DNA from: Phycisphaerae bacterium
GTDB lineage: Bacteria > Planctomycetota > Phycisphaerae > Phycisphaerales > SM1A02
DNA length: 64,000 nucleotides
Direction of reading: 5' to 3'
NCBI GenBank assembly: GCA_002862305.1
Contig: PKCS01000039.1
Span: 62,001 to 126,000 of the forward strand
Shown: one piece after another, positions 27,506 through 36,617 of the stretch
How positions within the stretch are numbered: position 1 is the first letter of the stretch
Layout: the number at the start of each line of letters is the position of its first letter
Notes under the pieces: generated by a model
The model's input: the letters and a program-made list of their open reading frames with translations, nothing else
Told to the model about the DNA's origin: nothing
Databases searched by the model: none
Position numbers and translations under genes: made by a program

Positions 27506-28899
27506 CCGATCCGCTCCTGTCCGCCGAGGTACGGCCTGAGGACCTCCGGCACGCGGATGCTGCCGTCCTCCTGCTGGTGGATCTCCAGCAACGGCACCAG
27601 GATCCGCGGGCTGGCCACCACGGTGTTGTTCAGCGCGTAGGGGAAGACGGTCTTCCGGTCCTCGTCCCGGTACCGCAGGTTCAGGCGACGGGTCTGGTAG
27701 TCCCGGAGCCGGCTCGCGGAATGGGTCTCGCCCCAGTCACCCAAGGGGCGTCCGTCGGGACCGTCCTTCCCGCGTCCGGGGATCCAGCACTCGACGTCGA
27801 TCATGTCCTCGTTCTTCGCCCCGAGGTCCCCGGTGCAGCACTGGAGCAGTCGGTAGGGAAGCTCGAGCTGCTGGAGCAGCTCCTCCACGTAGCCCAGCAT
27901 CCTCCCGTGCCAGGCCCGGTGGGTGGCCTCGTCGGCCTCGTGGATCACCACCTGCTCGACCTTGTCGAACTGGTGCACCCGGTAGAGCCCCGCGGCGTCC
28001 TTGCCCGCCGCCCCCGCCTCCCTCCGGAAGCAGGTCGAGACGGTGGTGCAGGTGATCGGGAGGCGTTCGCGATCGATGATCTCGTCGGCGAAGTAGCCCA
28101 TCAGGCCGACCTCCCCGGTCCCGGTCAGGAAGAGGTCGTGCCCCGCGCCCCGCTGGGATTCCTCGATGTGGTAGGCCTGCTCGCGGCCCGAGGGGAAGAA
28201 GCCGGTGCCGACCATGCACTCCTCGCGCACGATCACCGGCACGCTCATCGGGGTGAACCCGTGCGTCTGGGTCATGTGGTCGAAGGCCAGTCGGAGGATG
28301 GCCTGGTGCAGGCGCATCCCGTCGCCCACCAGCACGTAGTGGCGGGAGCCCGCCATCTTCACCCCCCGCTCGAAGTCCACCAGGCCGAGCTGCTCGATCA
28401 GCTGAAGGTGGGTCCGCGGGGCGAAGCCCTTCTGCTCGGTGAACGAGGTACCCGGATCGAAGCCGTCCGGTGACCAGCGTCGCAGCTCCACGTTGTCCTC
28501 GGCGGATGCCCCGGGCGGCACGTCGCTTGCGGGTGGTTGCGGGACCTTCAGCCAGAGCGCCCGCCATTCCGGCTCGACCAGCTCGATCCGCTCGTCCAGT
28601 CCCTGGATCAGTGCCTTGAGCTCCGAGGGACGCGCCTCGAGTTCGGCGATCTCCCGCTGGAGGACGGCGGCCTCCTCGGCGTCGGCCTTCTTGAGTCGGC
28701 CCTTCCTCCGGCCCAGCTCCGGTCCCATCTCCTTGGAGATCCGCTTCTGTTCCGACCGGAGCGACTCCTGTTCCGCGACGAGCGTGCGTCGGGCCTCGTC
28801 GAGCTCCAGCAGTCGATCGACGTCCACCACGATCCCCTTGGCCCGGGCGGCCTCGCGGAAGTGGTCGGGGTCTTCTCGGAGTTGCTTGAGGTCGATCAT
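27502..28899 (-). CDS. serS: Seryl-tRNA synthetase
   Basis: 465 residues, slightly longer than the usual 420-430. It has the N-terminal antiparallel coiled-coil arm (about 30-115) that binds tRNA-Ser, then the class II core: motif 2 in TCFRREAGAAGKDAAGLYRVHQFDKVE and motif 3 near the end in LNNTVVASPRILVPLLE. Most SerRS have NGSGLAxGRxLxAILEN at motif 3, so this is a variant that keeps the essential Arg. The protein ends EDGSIRVPEVLRPYLGG, as the family does. It lies 10 nt after nadK. Confidence 0.95.
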   Translation of the reverse strand: MIDLKQLREDPDHFREAARAKGIVVDVDRLLELDEARRTLVAEQESLRSEQKRISKEMGPELGRRKGRLKKADAEEAAVLQREIAELEARPSELKALIQGLDERIELVEPEWRALWLKVPQPPASDVPPGASAEDNVELRRWSPDGFDPGTSFTEQKGFAPRTHLQLIEQLGLVDFERGVKMAGSRHYVLVGDGMRLHQAILRLAFDHMTQTHGFTPMSVPVIVREECMVGTGFFPSGREQAYHIEESQRGAGHDLFLTGTGEVGLMGYFADEIIDRERLPITCTTVSTCFRREAGAAGKDAAGLYRVHQFDKVEQVVIHEADEATHRAWHGRMLGYVEELLQQLELPYRLLQCCTGDLGAKNEDMIDVECWIPGRGKDGPDGRPLGDWGETHSASRLRDYQTRRLNLRYRDEDRKTVFPYALNNTVVASPRILVPLLEIHQQEDGSIRVPEVLRPYLGGQERIG

Positions 28900-28909
28900 G
28901 GGCTCGGGG

Positions 28910-29761
28910 TCAGGTCCCTTGGTTGCGGTAGGTGGGGGGGGCGCCCCAGCGCATCTTCTCGATGAGGTTGTTCCAGTACGGGGAGTCGGGGTTCCCCACC
29001 AGTCGGGCGTGGGCATCGTGCTTGCGGAAGACCAGCCGGTCCCCCTTCTCCAGGCCGTGGGTGACCTGGCCGTCCAGCACCAGGGTCGTCCCCTCGTTGG
29101 ACCGGCGCAGTCCCACCTCGAGGGTGGTGCCCCCGTCGGCCACGATCGGTCGGAACGCGAGGGAGTGCGGGGCGACCGCGGAGATCACCATCGCGTCCAC
29201 CGTCGGCTGCACGATCGGTCCCCCGGCGGAGACGTTGTAGGCGGTGGAACCGATCGGACTGGCCACGATCAGCCCGTCGCCGTTGATCGAGGGACCCACG
29301 GTGTCGTCGATCCGCAGGCTCAGCTCGATCATCCGGAACGGCGCCCCGGCGGTCACCACGCAGTCGTTGATCGCGACCGCGCTGAAGCGTTCCCGTCCCT
29401 CGTGGTCGATCACCGACACCCTCAGGGCGAGGTACCTCCGGATGAGGGGGGCGGGACCGAAGACCTCCGCGGCGTTGCGCTCGAGGGAGTCCGCATCGAA
29501 CTCCGCGAGGACCCCGAGGCGTCCCGCGTTGACCCCGAGTACCGGGACCTCGCGGTCGAGGTTGGCCCGGATCGTGCTGAGGATCGTCCCGTCGCCCCCG
29601 ATCACCACGATCCGTTCGGTCTCGGAGGGGATCGCGTCCCCGCCCTCCAGGATCCCGACGAGCCTGCCATGGTCCTCCACCGTCTTCCTGACCCTGGGCA
29701 GGAGTTCCTCCTGGCCCGCGCCCTCGCGGTTGGTCATGATGATGGTGCAGGCGGGTGGCAT
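28910..29761 (-). CDS. nadK: NAD kinase
   Basis: 283 residues. The ATP/NAD kinase signature GGDGTIL lies near residue 55, followed by the NGDG-containing SINGDGLIVASPIGSTAYNVSAGGPI and a C-terminal beta-sandwich. It makes NADP from NAD and ATP or polyphosphate and feeds NADPH reactions such as the isocitrate dehydrogenase above. First gene of nadK-serS-GH25. No Shine-Dalgarno site is seen before the ATG. Confidence 0.94.
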   Translation of the reverse strand: MPPACTIIMTNREGAGQEELLPRVRKTVEDHGRLVGILEGGDAIPSETERIVVIGGDGTILSTIRANLDREVPVLGVNAGRLGVLAEFDADSLERNAAEVFGPAPLIRRYLALRVSVIDHEGRERFSAVAINDCVVTAGAPFRMIELSLRIDDTVGPSINGDGLIVASPIGSTAYNVSAGGPIVQPTVDAMVISAVAPHSLAFRPIVADGGTTLEVGLRRSNEGTTLVLDGQVTHGLEKGDRLVFRKHDAHARLVGNPDSPYWNNLIEKMRWGAPPTYRNQGT

Positions 29762-29807
29762 GGCCGGATGGTACGTGAAGATCGCGATCGGTGCGGATGC
29801 CGGGGGC

Positions 29808-31022
29808 TCAGTTCGCCACCTGCTCCAGCAGCTCGAGCCAGGCCCGGCAGCGGTGCTCCATGGAATGCTGGTCCATGAACGCGCGTCGTGCCCGCTCGCC
29901 CGCGGCCTGGCGTTCCCCGGGATCCCGCTCGTAGGTGGTGATCGCCTCCACCAGTTCCGTGCTGTCCCCGAGGGTGATGGTGCGTCCGCAGCGGTTCTCC
30001 TCGATCACCCGGGACACCTCGCTCGCGGGGTTGCCGATGAAGAGGGCCGGTCGCCCCACCGCGAGGATGCCGAAGAGCTTGCAGGGGATCATGACGCCCT
30101 GGATCCCGTCCAGGAGGCTGATGAGGTGCACGTCCCCGGCGGAGAGCAGCTCGTCCAGCTTCGAGCGGGGCTGGAACGGCTCGAGGATGCAGTTCCGCTC
30201 GAGTCCGTGCTCACTGATGAACGCCTCCACGATCCCCTTCTTCTTGCCGCCCCCGATGAAGGCGAACCGGATCCGGTCGTCGTCCTTCAGCGCGAGCGCG
30301 GCGTTGAGGAAGGTGTCGACGTCGTGGCCGAGGCCGAAGTTGCCGGAGTACATCACCACCAGCCGGTCCTCGACGCCCCACTTCGCCCGGTACTCGTTGT
30401 CCTCGCGGGGGATCGGCTGGATCGCCTCCTGGTCGCTCCACACCCCGATCTGCCGCACCTGCTCGGGAGGGATCCCCTTGGCGAGGATCCGCTCCTCCAT
30501 GCAGCGCCCCAGCACCACGTTCATGTCGGAATGCCTCAGGCAGAACCGACTGACCCGTTCCATGAGCCACGAGGGCGCCGAACCCTCCCGCATCATCCCG
30601 CAGGCGATCGGGAGCTCGGGGAAGAGGTCCATCACCCAGTAGACCACCTTGGTGCCCTTGAACAACCGGAGCATCACCCCCATGATCGCGATGAAGGGCG
30701 GGGTGGTGAAGCAGATGACCACGTCGTGCCGGGGCAGCCGCAGGGCCAGCAGCGCGGCCACCACGTAGAAGTAGAGGTAGTCCACCACCCTGGCGAGCAT
30801 CCCCGTCTTGCCGAAGTAGGACACCCCGACCCGCCGGATGTCGATCCCGTCGACCGTCTCCCGGCGGGGCAGCGAGGCCCCCGACTCCCCGTAGAGGGAG
30901 GGCGACGCGATCGCCGTCACCTGGTGCCCCTTGCTGGTCAGGTAGCGAGCGAGGTCGTGCCCGTGTTGTGCGGTGGCCGCCACGTCCGGGTAGAACGCCT
31001 GGTTGATCATGAGGATCTTCAT
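29808..31022 (-). CDS. Family 4 glycosyltransferase (WbuB-like)
   Basis: 404 residues, GT-B fold: MKILMINQAFYPDVAATAQ at the N-terminus, CFTTPPFIAIMG, YWVMDLFPELP, YSGNFGLGHDVDTFL, and the C-terminal nucleotide-sugar part with DGIQGVMIPCKLFGILAVGRP. This pattern matches WbuB-type N-acetylfucosaminyl-like transferases of surface polysaccharides. A predicted membrane-associated helix lies near 85-105. GGAG is 5 nt ahead of the ATG. It is a lone glycan gene in this area. Confidence 0.88.
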   Translation of the reverse strand: MKILMINQAFYPDVAATAQHGHDLARYLTSKGHQVTAIASPSLYGESGASLPRRETVDGIDIRRVGVSYFGKTGMLARVVDYLYFYVVAALLALRLPRHDVVICFTTPPFIAIMGVMLRLFKGTKVVYWVMDLFPELPIACGMMREGSAPSWLMERVSRFCLRHSDMNVVLGRCMEERILAKGIPPEQVRQIGVWSDQEAIQPIPREDNEYRAKWGVEDRLVVMYSGNFGLGHDVDTFLNAALALKDDDRIRFAFIGGGKKKGIVEAFISEHGLERNCILEPFQPRSKLDELLSAGDVHLISLLDGIQGVMIPCKLFGILAVGRPALFIGNPASEVSRVIEENRCGRTITLGDSTELVEAITTYERDPGERQAAGERARRAFMDQHSMEHRCRAWLELLEQVAN

Positions 31023-31062
31023 GCAAGCTCCGAGGCGGACCCTCCGTGGGGACCGGCCACGG

Positions 31063-32013
31063 TCAACTTACCATACCCCGGGTGAGGCGCATGAACGCGG
31101 TCTCAAGGCTGACCTCCTCGCGGCGGAGTTCGGTGATCCTGAATCCCTGTGCGATCAGTCGCGACGCCAGCTCCGAGGCCGGCAGCCCCTTGCCGGGGTC
31201 CACCTCCACCTTCAGCCGGGTGCCCGCGACCTCCGACTGGTCGGGGGCGATCCCCACCTCGGTGATTCCGGGGACCGCCTGCAGCAGCTTGATGGCGTCC
31301 TCCGCACGCGACTCGACGGCCACGATCACCGACTGGCCCACCTCCGCCTGCTTCATGGCCTCGGCCACGTCCCCGGAGAACAGCAGCTTGCCCTGCTCGA
31401 TGATCCCGACCGCGTCGCACAGCTCCGCCAGTTCGCTGAGGATGTGGCTGGAGATGATGATGGTCTTGCCCATGCGGTGCAGTTCGCGAAGCAGCTCGCG
31501 TATCTCGATGCGCGCGCGGGGGTCGAGCCCCGAGGCCGGTTCGTCCATCAGCAGCACCTTGGGATCGTGCAGCAGCACCCTCGCGACCGACAGCCTCTGC
31601 TTCATGCCCCGGCTCAGCCCGTTGACGTCGCTGGTCCGCTTGTAGCCGAGTTCGGTCAGCTCGAGGACGTCGTCCACCACCTCCCGCCGCCGGCGGCCGT
31701 GGATCCCGTAGCAGGCGGCGAAGAACTCGAGGTACTCCTGGATGAGCATGTCCTCGTAGGCCCCCATGAAGTCCGGGACGTAGCCGATCAGGGGCCGGAT
31801 CAGGTTGTTCTGGTACCCGACCACGTTGCCGTCGACCCGTGCCTCGCCCCAGCTCGGCTTGAGGAGGGTCGCGAGGATCTTGATGGTGGTGGTCTTCCCC
31901 GCGCCGTTGGGCCCGATGAACCCGTAGCACGTCCCGGCCTCGATCTCGAGGTTGAGGTTGTCCAGTGCGGTGAGGTTGCCGTACTTCTTGGTGAGGTTGA
32001 CGGTCTCGATCAT
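31063..32013 (-). CDS. ABC transporter ATP-binding protein
   Basis: 316 residues. Walker A is GPNGAGKTT, the signature is LSRGMKQRLSVAR, Walker B is VLLMDEPASGLD, and the H-loop is in SSHILSE. A C-terminal domain (about 225-316, VIVAVESRAEDAIKLL) is of the type found in GldA/NatA/DrrA-like exporters. It is 32 nt downstream of the 869-residue membrane protein, which is its likely partner. No separate six-helix permease is present nearby. Confidence 0.9.
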   Translation of the reverse strand: MIETVNLTKKYGNLTALDNLNLEIEAGTCYGFIGPNGAGKTTTIKILATLLKPSWGEARVDGNVVGYQNNLIRPLIGYVPDFMGAYEDMLIQEYLEFFAACYGIHGRRRREVVDDVLELTELGYKRTSDVNGLSRGMKQRLSVARVLLHDPKVLLMDEPASGLDPRARIEIRELLRELHRMGKTIIISSHILSELAELCDAVGIIEQGKLLFSGDVAEAMKQAEVGQSVIVAVESRAEDAIKLLQAVPGITEVGIAPDQSEVAGTRLKVEVDPGKGLPASELASRLIAQGFRITELRREEVSLETAFMRLTRGMVS

Positions 32014-32045
32014 GGCCACGGTTCGAGGTTCCCGGGTACGAGTGC

Positions 32046-34655
32046 TCAGTTCGACGCCCCATCGGGCGGCTTGGGTGGTCCCAGCAGGAGCGGCTCGAGG
32101 CGGCGGGGCGGGGTGACCACGTATCGTTCGTCGACCGGCAGCGGGTGGATCCACCGGAGCACCACGGTCCCCGTGCTCTCGACCCTGGCCCCGTCCACCT
32201 CCAACGGCACGGGGCATGGTACTCCCTCGAGGGTGCCGAGCAAGATGATGCAGGGCCTCACGAGCCAGTCCGAGCAGTCCGTCCGCGCACCCATCCACCT
32301 CTGGAGACGGAGCGCGGGCGCGGAGTTCTTCCAACCCGGCTGCTCGAGGAGGTAGACCGGCTGGGGCAGCATCCGGAACAGCGCATACATCTCCAGGCTC
32401 TCCTGGCGCAGGTCGCTCCACACCCCGCGAGTCCCCAGCAGGGTCGCCTGCAGCTGGCTCAGGACCCGCTTCTGGTAGACCTCCTCCATCTGCCTCCCGA
32501 GGGATCGCTCCGAGTCCGAGAGCCGCGAACCGGTGATCGTCTGGCGGGACGGGAAGAGCCCGGCCAGGTCGATCGCCTCCCCCCTCGGCCAGTCCCGGGG
32601 ATTGAGTCCGATGAACGCACCGGGGTTGGGCAGGGGGGAGATCGGGAGTTCCCGCGAGAGTTCGTCCACCTGGGTGTAGCGGGGCAGGGAGTTGTCGATC
32701 GGCCCCACCTGGATGATCCGGATCCGTTCGAAGTCCCAGGGAAGCCCGTGTCGGATGAGCCCCTGCACCGCGAAGGACGGTGGTTCGGTCGGGTAGACCA
32801 GCTGCCGGATCGGTTGTTCCCCGACCGTGGGCACCTCCAGCCACGGACCCTCCAGCGGGCCCTTCCAGCTCGCGGTGAGCAGGGCGCTGGTGCCCCGCGC
32901 CGGCACCTCCAGCCGGTTGGCGGGTTCACTCACGGGGTAGCTCACGCTGTTGGGGAATCGCTCGACCGATCCCGCGGGGGGTGGGCTCCAGGTCCTGATC
33001 ACCGCGTCCGGGTCGTCAACCGAGAGCTCGGCCCGACCGTAGTCCGGCAGGTAGGCGCTGAACCACGTCGTCGCTCGCGCGACGGGCTCCCCGTCGATGA
33101 CGTCGAGGAACGTGAGGTGCCTCACCGGTGCCTCGCGGCTCATGATCGCCCGCCCGATGCTCGCCGCCGCCAGCGACAGGCCGGTGAAGAGCAGCGCGAA
33201 CCCGAGGAACACCAGCCAGCTGTAGCGGACCAGCCCCCGCCGCTTCAGCCACCAGTAGCTGATCGGTCCCGCGAGGAACCCGTAGAGCAGGAAGAGGGCC
33301 AGCACCACCAGCAGCCAGGTCCCGGCGCTGACGCCCCCGATCCGGATCCCGTCGAGGACCAGGTCCCCCGCACCGAGGTTGAAGACCTCCTCGCCCTGCC
33401 GGAGGAGTTCCTGGTCGCGGAAGGCGTTGAAACTGGCCAGCGGCGGGATGCTGCCACGCCGTGCCAGGAGGCGGTTCCAGAAGACGTCGGCCTGGGGGAG
33501 CAGGCCCGGCTGGAGTTGTCGTCGACTGATCGCATCCGCGTCGATCCCCACCAGCACCAGCCAGCCGAACCCGACTCGCCGCTGGATCGCGTAGAGACCG
33601 CCCTCCACCCCCGGGTCGTCCGGCCGGCGGTCGGCCTCCCCGGTCGGCCCCGGGATCGCCGCCAGGGGTTCCCATGGTTCGTCCAGCGCCCCGGGCTCGA
33701 AGAGCCTGATCGAGCTCCTGGCCTCGGGGTTGCGAAGTCCCGGGCTCTTGCTCAGGGCCTGCAGCAACGACTCCACCGGCACGTTCTCCAGCCGCCGCGG
33801 TGCGCGTGCGGGCAGGAGGTCCGAGATCGCGGTCCGGGTCCTCGATCCGATCGACCAGGGATCGGAGCCCTCCGGAAGCACGATCACCAGCCGGCCGCCG
33901 CCGCTCAGCCAGCCCTTGAGCGCGGTCGCCTGTTCCAGCCCCAGGGCGGTGGGCGAGGCGTCGGACCAGAGCATCGTCTCGACCGAATCGAGCCCCCGGG
34001 CGCGATCGGGCAGGCCTTCCGGCCGGACGGTGCCCACCACGCAGCGGGTGTTGAGGCTCGGGATCACCGGCGTCCGCCCCTGCCCGCGCTGGTAGGCATC
34101 GAGCCCCATCGTCCCGCTCCCGACCACCAGCAGCAGGTCCTCGGTCATCTCCACCGGCACCCCCGGCAGCACCGCGCTGGCGGCACTCACCGGCGCGGAG
34201 GCGAGCTCCGCCCCCGGGCGACCGCCGTCGTCCTCGAAGACCACCACCCGGAAGACGCTCGAGCGCAACTCCACGGCACTGGCGCCGGGGGGGAGGCTCG
34301 GATACAGCCACGTGCGGTTCGTCCGTCCGGGGGACAGGACCATCGGCTCCATGTACTGCTCGACGTCCCCGTCCCGGTTCACCACCTCGAAGGCCACCAG
34401 GACCGAGCCGGTCTCCTCCAGGCGACTGCGCAGGGAGAGTCGCACCGGGTTGATGGCCCCGGGCTTGAGGTGCCCGCCGACCCCGATCGATTCCAGGGTG
34501 ATCTCGACCTTCGGCTGGGGCGCCTGGGCGAGGGCCCGGCCCGGACCGACCCCGCCGAACAGCCACCCGGCGAGCAGGAGGATCCCCCCGAGGCGCCAGG
34601 GCCGGCGTGGGGCCCGACGGGCCTTGTCCTGAGGTGGTCTCGAATCGTGCTGCAC
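32046..34655 (-). CDS. Large membrane-anchored protein next to ABC ATPase
   Basis: 869 residues from GTG with AGGGG upstream. Order: a signal or anchor segment (about 22-44), a beta-sandwich domain, a GATase/GldG-like alpha-beta domain (about 165-390, with WSDASPTALG and GGGRLVIVLPEG), two membrane helices (about 445-470 and 479-502), and a large C-terminal beta-rich domain. I recognise no named family. Planctomycetes carry similar proteins beside gliding-type ABC exporters. It likely sits in the inner membrane with bulk in the periplasm. The partner permease is not in view. Confidence 0.7.
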   Translation of the reverse strand: MQHDSRPPQDKARRAPRRPWRLGGILLLAGWLFGGVGPGRALAQAPQPKVEITLESIGVGGHLKPGAINPVRLSLRSRLEETGSVLVAFEVVNRDGDVEQYMEPMVLSPGRTNRTWLYPSLPPGASAVELRSSVFRVVVFEDDGGRPGAELASAPVSAASAVLPGVPVEMTEDLLLVVGSGTMGLDAYQRGQGRTPVIPSLNTRCVVGTVRPEGLPDRARGLDSVETMLWSDASPTALGLEQATALKGWLSGGGRLVIVLPEGSDPWSIGSRTRTAISDLLPARAPRRLENVPVESLLQALSKSPGLRNPEARSSIRLFEPGALDEPWEPLAAIPGPTGEADRRPDDPGVEGGLYAIQRRVGFGWLVLVGIDADAISRRQLQPGLLPQADVFWNRLLARRGSIPPLASFNAFRDQELLRQGEEVFNLGAGDLVLDGIRIGGVSAGTWLLVVLALFLLYGFLAGPISYWWLKRRGLVRYSWLVFLGFALLFTGLSLAAASIGRAIMSREAPVRHLTFLDVIDGEPVARATTWFSAYLPDYGRAELSVDDPDAVIRTWSPPPAGSVERFPNSVSYPVSEPANRLEVPARGTSALLTASWKGPLEGPWLEVPTVGEQPIRQLVYPTEPPSFAVQGLIRHGLPWDFERIRIIQVGPIDNSLPRYTQVDELSRELPISPLPNPGAFIGLNPRDWPRGEAIDLAGLFPSRQTITGSRLSDSERSLGRQMEEVYQKRVLSQLQATLLGTRGVWSDLRQESLEMYALFRMLPQPVYLLEQPGWKNSAPALRLQRWMGARTDCSDWLVRPCIILLGTLEGVPCPVPLEVDGARVESTGTVVLRWIHPLPVDERYVVTPPRRLEPLLLGPPKPPDGASN

Positions 34656-34676
34656 TGGTGCCCCTGTGCCCCGGGT

Positions 34677-36080
34677 TCAGCGAAGTCCCGCGAACGCCTC
34701 GAGCATCGCGGCGTGGGAGCGTATCCCGTTCCTGAGGCAGGTGAGCTCGAACTTCTCGTTCGGGGCGTGCACGTTGTCGTCGTCCAGGCCGAACCCCACC
34801 AGCAGGGAATCGATGCCGAGGATCTCGCGTATCGATCCCACCGCCGGAATGCTGCCCCCGGTCCCGATCAGTCGTGCTTCGCGCCCGAAGACGTCGGTCA
34901 GGGCGCCGCGCGCCGCGGTGAGCCAGCTGGAGTCCGTCGGCACCGAGATCGCGGGGTTGCACCCGTGGCATTCGAACTCGATCCGGCATTCGGGATGCAG
35001 GCGGCTCCGGAAGTGCTCCTTGATGCCCTCGAGGACCGCCTCCGGGTCCTGGTCCGCCACCAGGCGGCAGGACAGCTTCGCGGTGGCGTGCGAGGCGATC
35101 ACCGTCTTGGCGCCCTTGCCGGTGTAGCCGCCGTAGACCCCGTTGACGTCGCAGGTCGGTCGACACCAGGTCCGTTCGAGGGTCGAGAAGCCGTCCTCGC
35201 CCCGGCCCCGGTCGAGTCCGATCGCGGAGAGGAAACCGTCCTCGTCGAAGCCCAGCTCGCGCCACTGGGTGCGCACCTCCTCGGGGACCGTCGCCACCGC
35301 GTCGTAGAAGCCCGGGAACGTGACCCGGCCGTGCTCGTCGTGCACGGTGGCGAGCAGCCTCGCGAGTTCGTTGATCGGGTTGACCACCGCGCCGCCGTAC
35401 ATGCCCGAGTGGAGGTCGCTGCTGGGCCCGTGCACCCGGAGTTCCACGTACACCATCCCGCGAAGCATGGTGGTGATCGCGGGGGTCCGGATGTCCCACA
35501 TGCCGGTGTCCGAGACCACGCAGACGTCGGCCTTCAGTCGCTCCACGTTCGATTCGAGGAACGGATCGAGGCTGGGGCTGCCGGATTCCTCCTCGCCTTC
35601 CAGCAGCACCTTCACCCGGCAGGGCAGGGAGCCCCGGGTCTCCTTGAACGCGCGGAAGGCCTCCAGGAAGGTCATGACCTGGCCCTTGTCGTCGACCGCG
35701 CCCCTCGCCACCACGCGCCGGCCGTGTTCGGAGTCGGTCAGCACCGGATCGAAGGCCTCGTGGTCCCAGAGCTCGATCGGATCCGCGGGCTGCACGTCGT
35801 AGTGTCCGTAGTAGAGGATGCAGGGTGCATCCTCGGTGGGGCCCGCGTGCTCCGCGACGACCATGGGGTGCCCGGGGGTCTCGACGGCCTCCGCCTCGAA
35901 CCCCATCGCCTCGAGCATCCCCGCGCAGTGCTCGGCGCAGGCCGCGGTCTGCTGGTCGTGTCCGGGGTCGGTGCTCACGCTCTCGATCCGGAGCAGTTCG
36001 CAGAGTCGGTCGACGCTTCCCTCGAAGTCCGCGTCGATCCGCTGCATCACGTCGTCAAGTCGGCTGGTGGTTTCGCTCAT
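34677..36080 (-). CDS. M20-family metallopeptidase (dipeptidase)
   Basis: 467 residues. Metal-binding motifs are YGHYDVQP and GAVDDKG, the catalytic EGEEESGS follows, and the C-terminal GFGLDDDNVHAPNE supplies the last ligand. An inserted lid/dimerisation domain lies about 190-360 with HSGMYGGAV. It hydrolyses dipeptides or similar amides with two zinc ions in the cytoplasm. GGAG lies 6 nt before the ATG. It is 21 nt upstream of the large membrane protein and may be cotranscribed with it. Confidence 0.92.
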   Translation of the reverse strand: MSETTSRLDDVMQRIDADFEGSVDRLCELLRIESVSTDPGHDQQTAACAEHCAGMLEAMGFEAEAVETPGHPMVVAEHAGPTEDAPCILYYGHYDVQPADPIELWDHEAFDPVLTDSEHGRRVVARGAVDDKGQVMTFLEAFRAFKETRGSLPCRVKVLLEGEEESGSPSLDPFLESNVERLKADVCVVSDTGMWDIRTPAITTMLRGMVYVELRVHGPSSDLHSGMYGGAVVNPINELARLLATVHDEHGRVTFPGFYDAVATVPEEVRTQWRELGFDEDGFLSAIGLDRGRGEDGFSTLERTWCRPTCDVNGVYGGYTGKGAKTVIASHATAKLSCRLVADQDPEAVLEGIKEHFRSRLHPECRIEFECHGCNPAISVPTDSSWLTAARGALTDVFGREARLIGTGGSIPAVGSIREILGIDSLLVGFGLDDDNVHAPNEKFELTCLRNGIRSHAAMLEAFAGLR

Positions 36081-36140
36081 TGCGGTCTCCAGGTACCCCG
36101 CACTCCGGGACCCGCACCTTAGCAGCGTCCGGGCGGGGCT

Positions 36141-36518
36141 TCATCCCGTGACCAGCTCGAGCATCACCAGGCAGGCGACCAGTCCGAGGAAGATCGTGAG
36201 CAGCCAGCGTTCCGTGAGCCGGGTCTCCAGGGCCGCCACCCAGGAGCGCTGGTCACCGGGGGGGCGCGCCCGCTCGCCCGGGGCGGAGGGCGGCTCGAGC
36301 AAGCCCTCCATTCGGGCGTAGCTCATCGGCTCCCGTTCCCGGAAGTCGCATCCGCACGCCCGGCAACGTCCCCGATCGGCTTCCCAGCGGCCATCGACCC
36401 GGTCCGGGTCGGGCTGGTACACCGGCGAACCGCACGCCACGCACAGCGGCGCGACCAGTCTCCGAGGACCGTCGACGATGCGTTCCGTCCGTTCCATCTC
36501 CGACCTTCGGCCCGGCAT
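36141..36518 (-). CDS. Small zinc-ribbon protein with C-terminal membrane anchor
   Basis: 125 residues. Two Cys pairs, CVAC (about 26-29) and CRAC (52-55), form a likely zinc ribbon. A single helix WLLTIFLGLVACLVMLELV ends the protein, so it is probably tail-anchored. AGGAGG lies 10 nt before the ATG at 36518. No family is recognised. It is a likely hypothetical of Phycisphaerae. Confidence 0.6.
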   Translation of the reverse strand: MPGRRSEMERTERIVDGPRRLVAPLCVACGSPVYQPDPDRVDGRWEADRGRCRACGCDFREREPMSYARMEGLLEPPSAPGERARPPGDQRSWVAALETRLTERWLLTIFLGLVACLVMLELVTG

Positions 36519-36617
36519 CAGCCATCATCCTCCTGTCCCGAATCTACCCGGGGAGAAGGCAAAATCAACCATGTTTTCCGGGGTTCCGGGTGCGGGTGCG
36601 CGCCGGGGCGAGGGCCC

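Noticed and set aside
32145-36122. Open frame of about 1325 codons on the plus strand
   Set aside because: Antisense to the 869-residue protein and the M20 peptidase; its Arg/Pro/His-rich translation has no family features.
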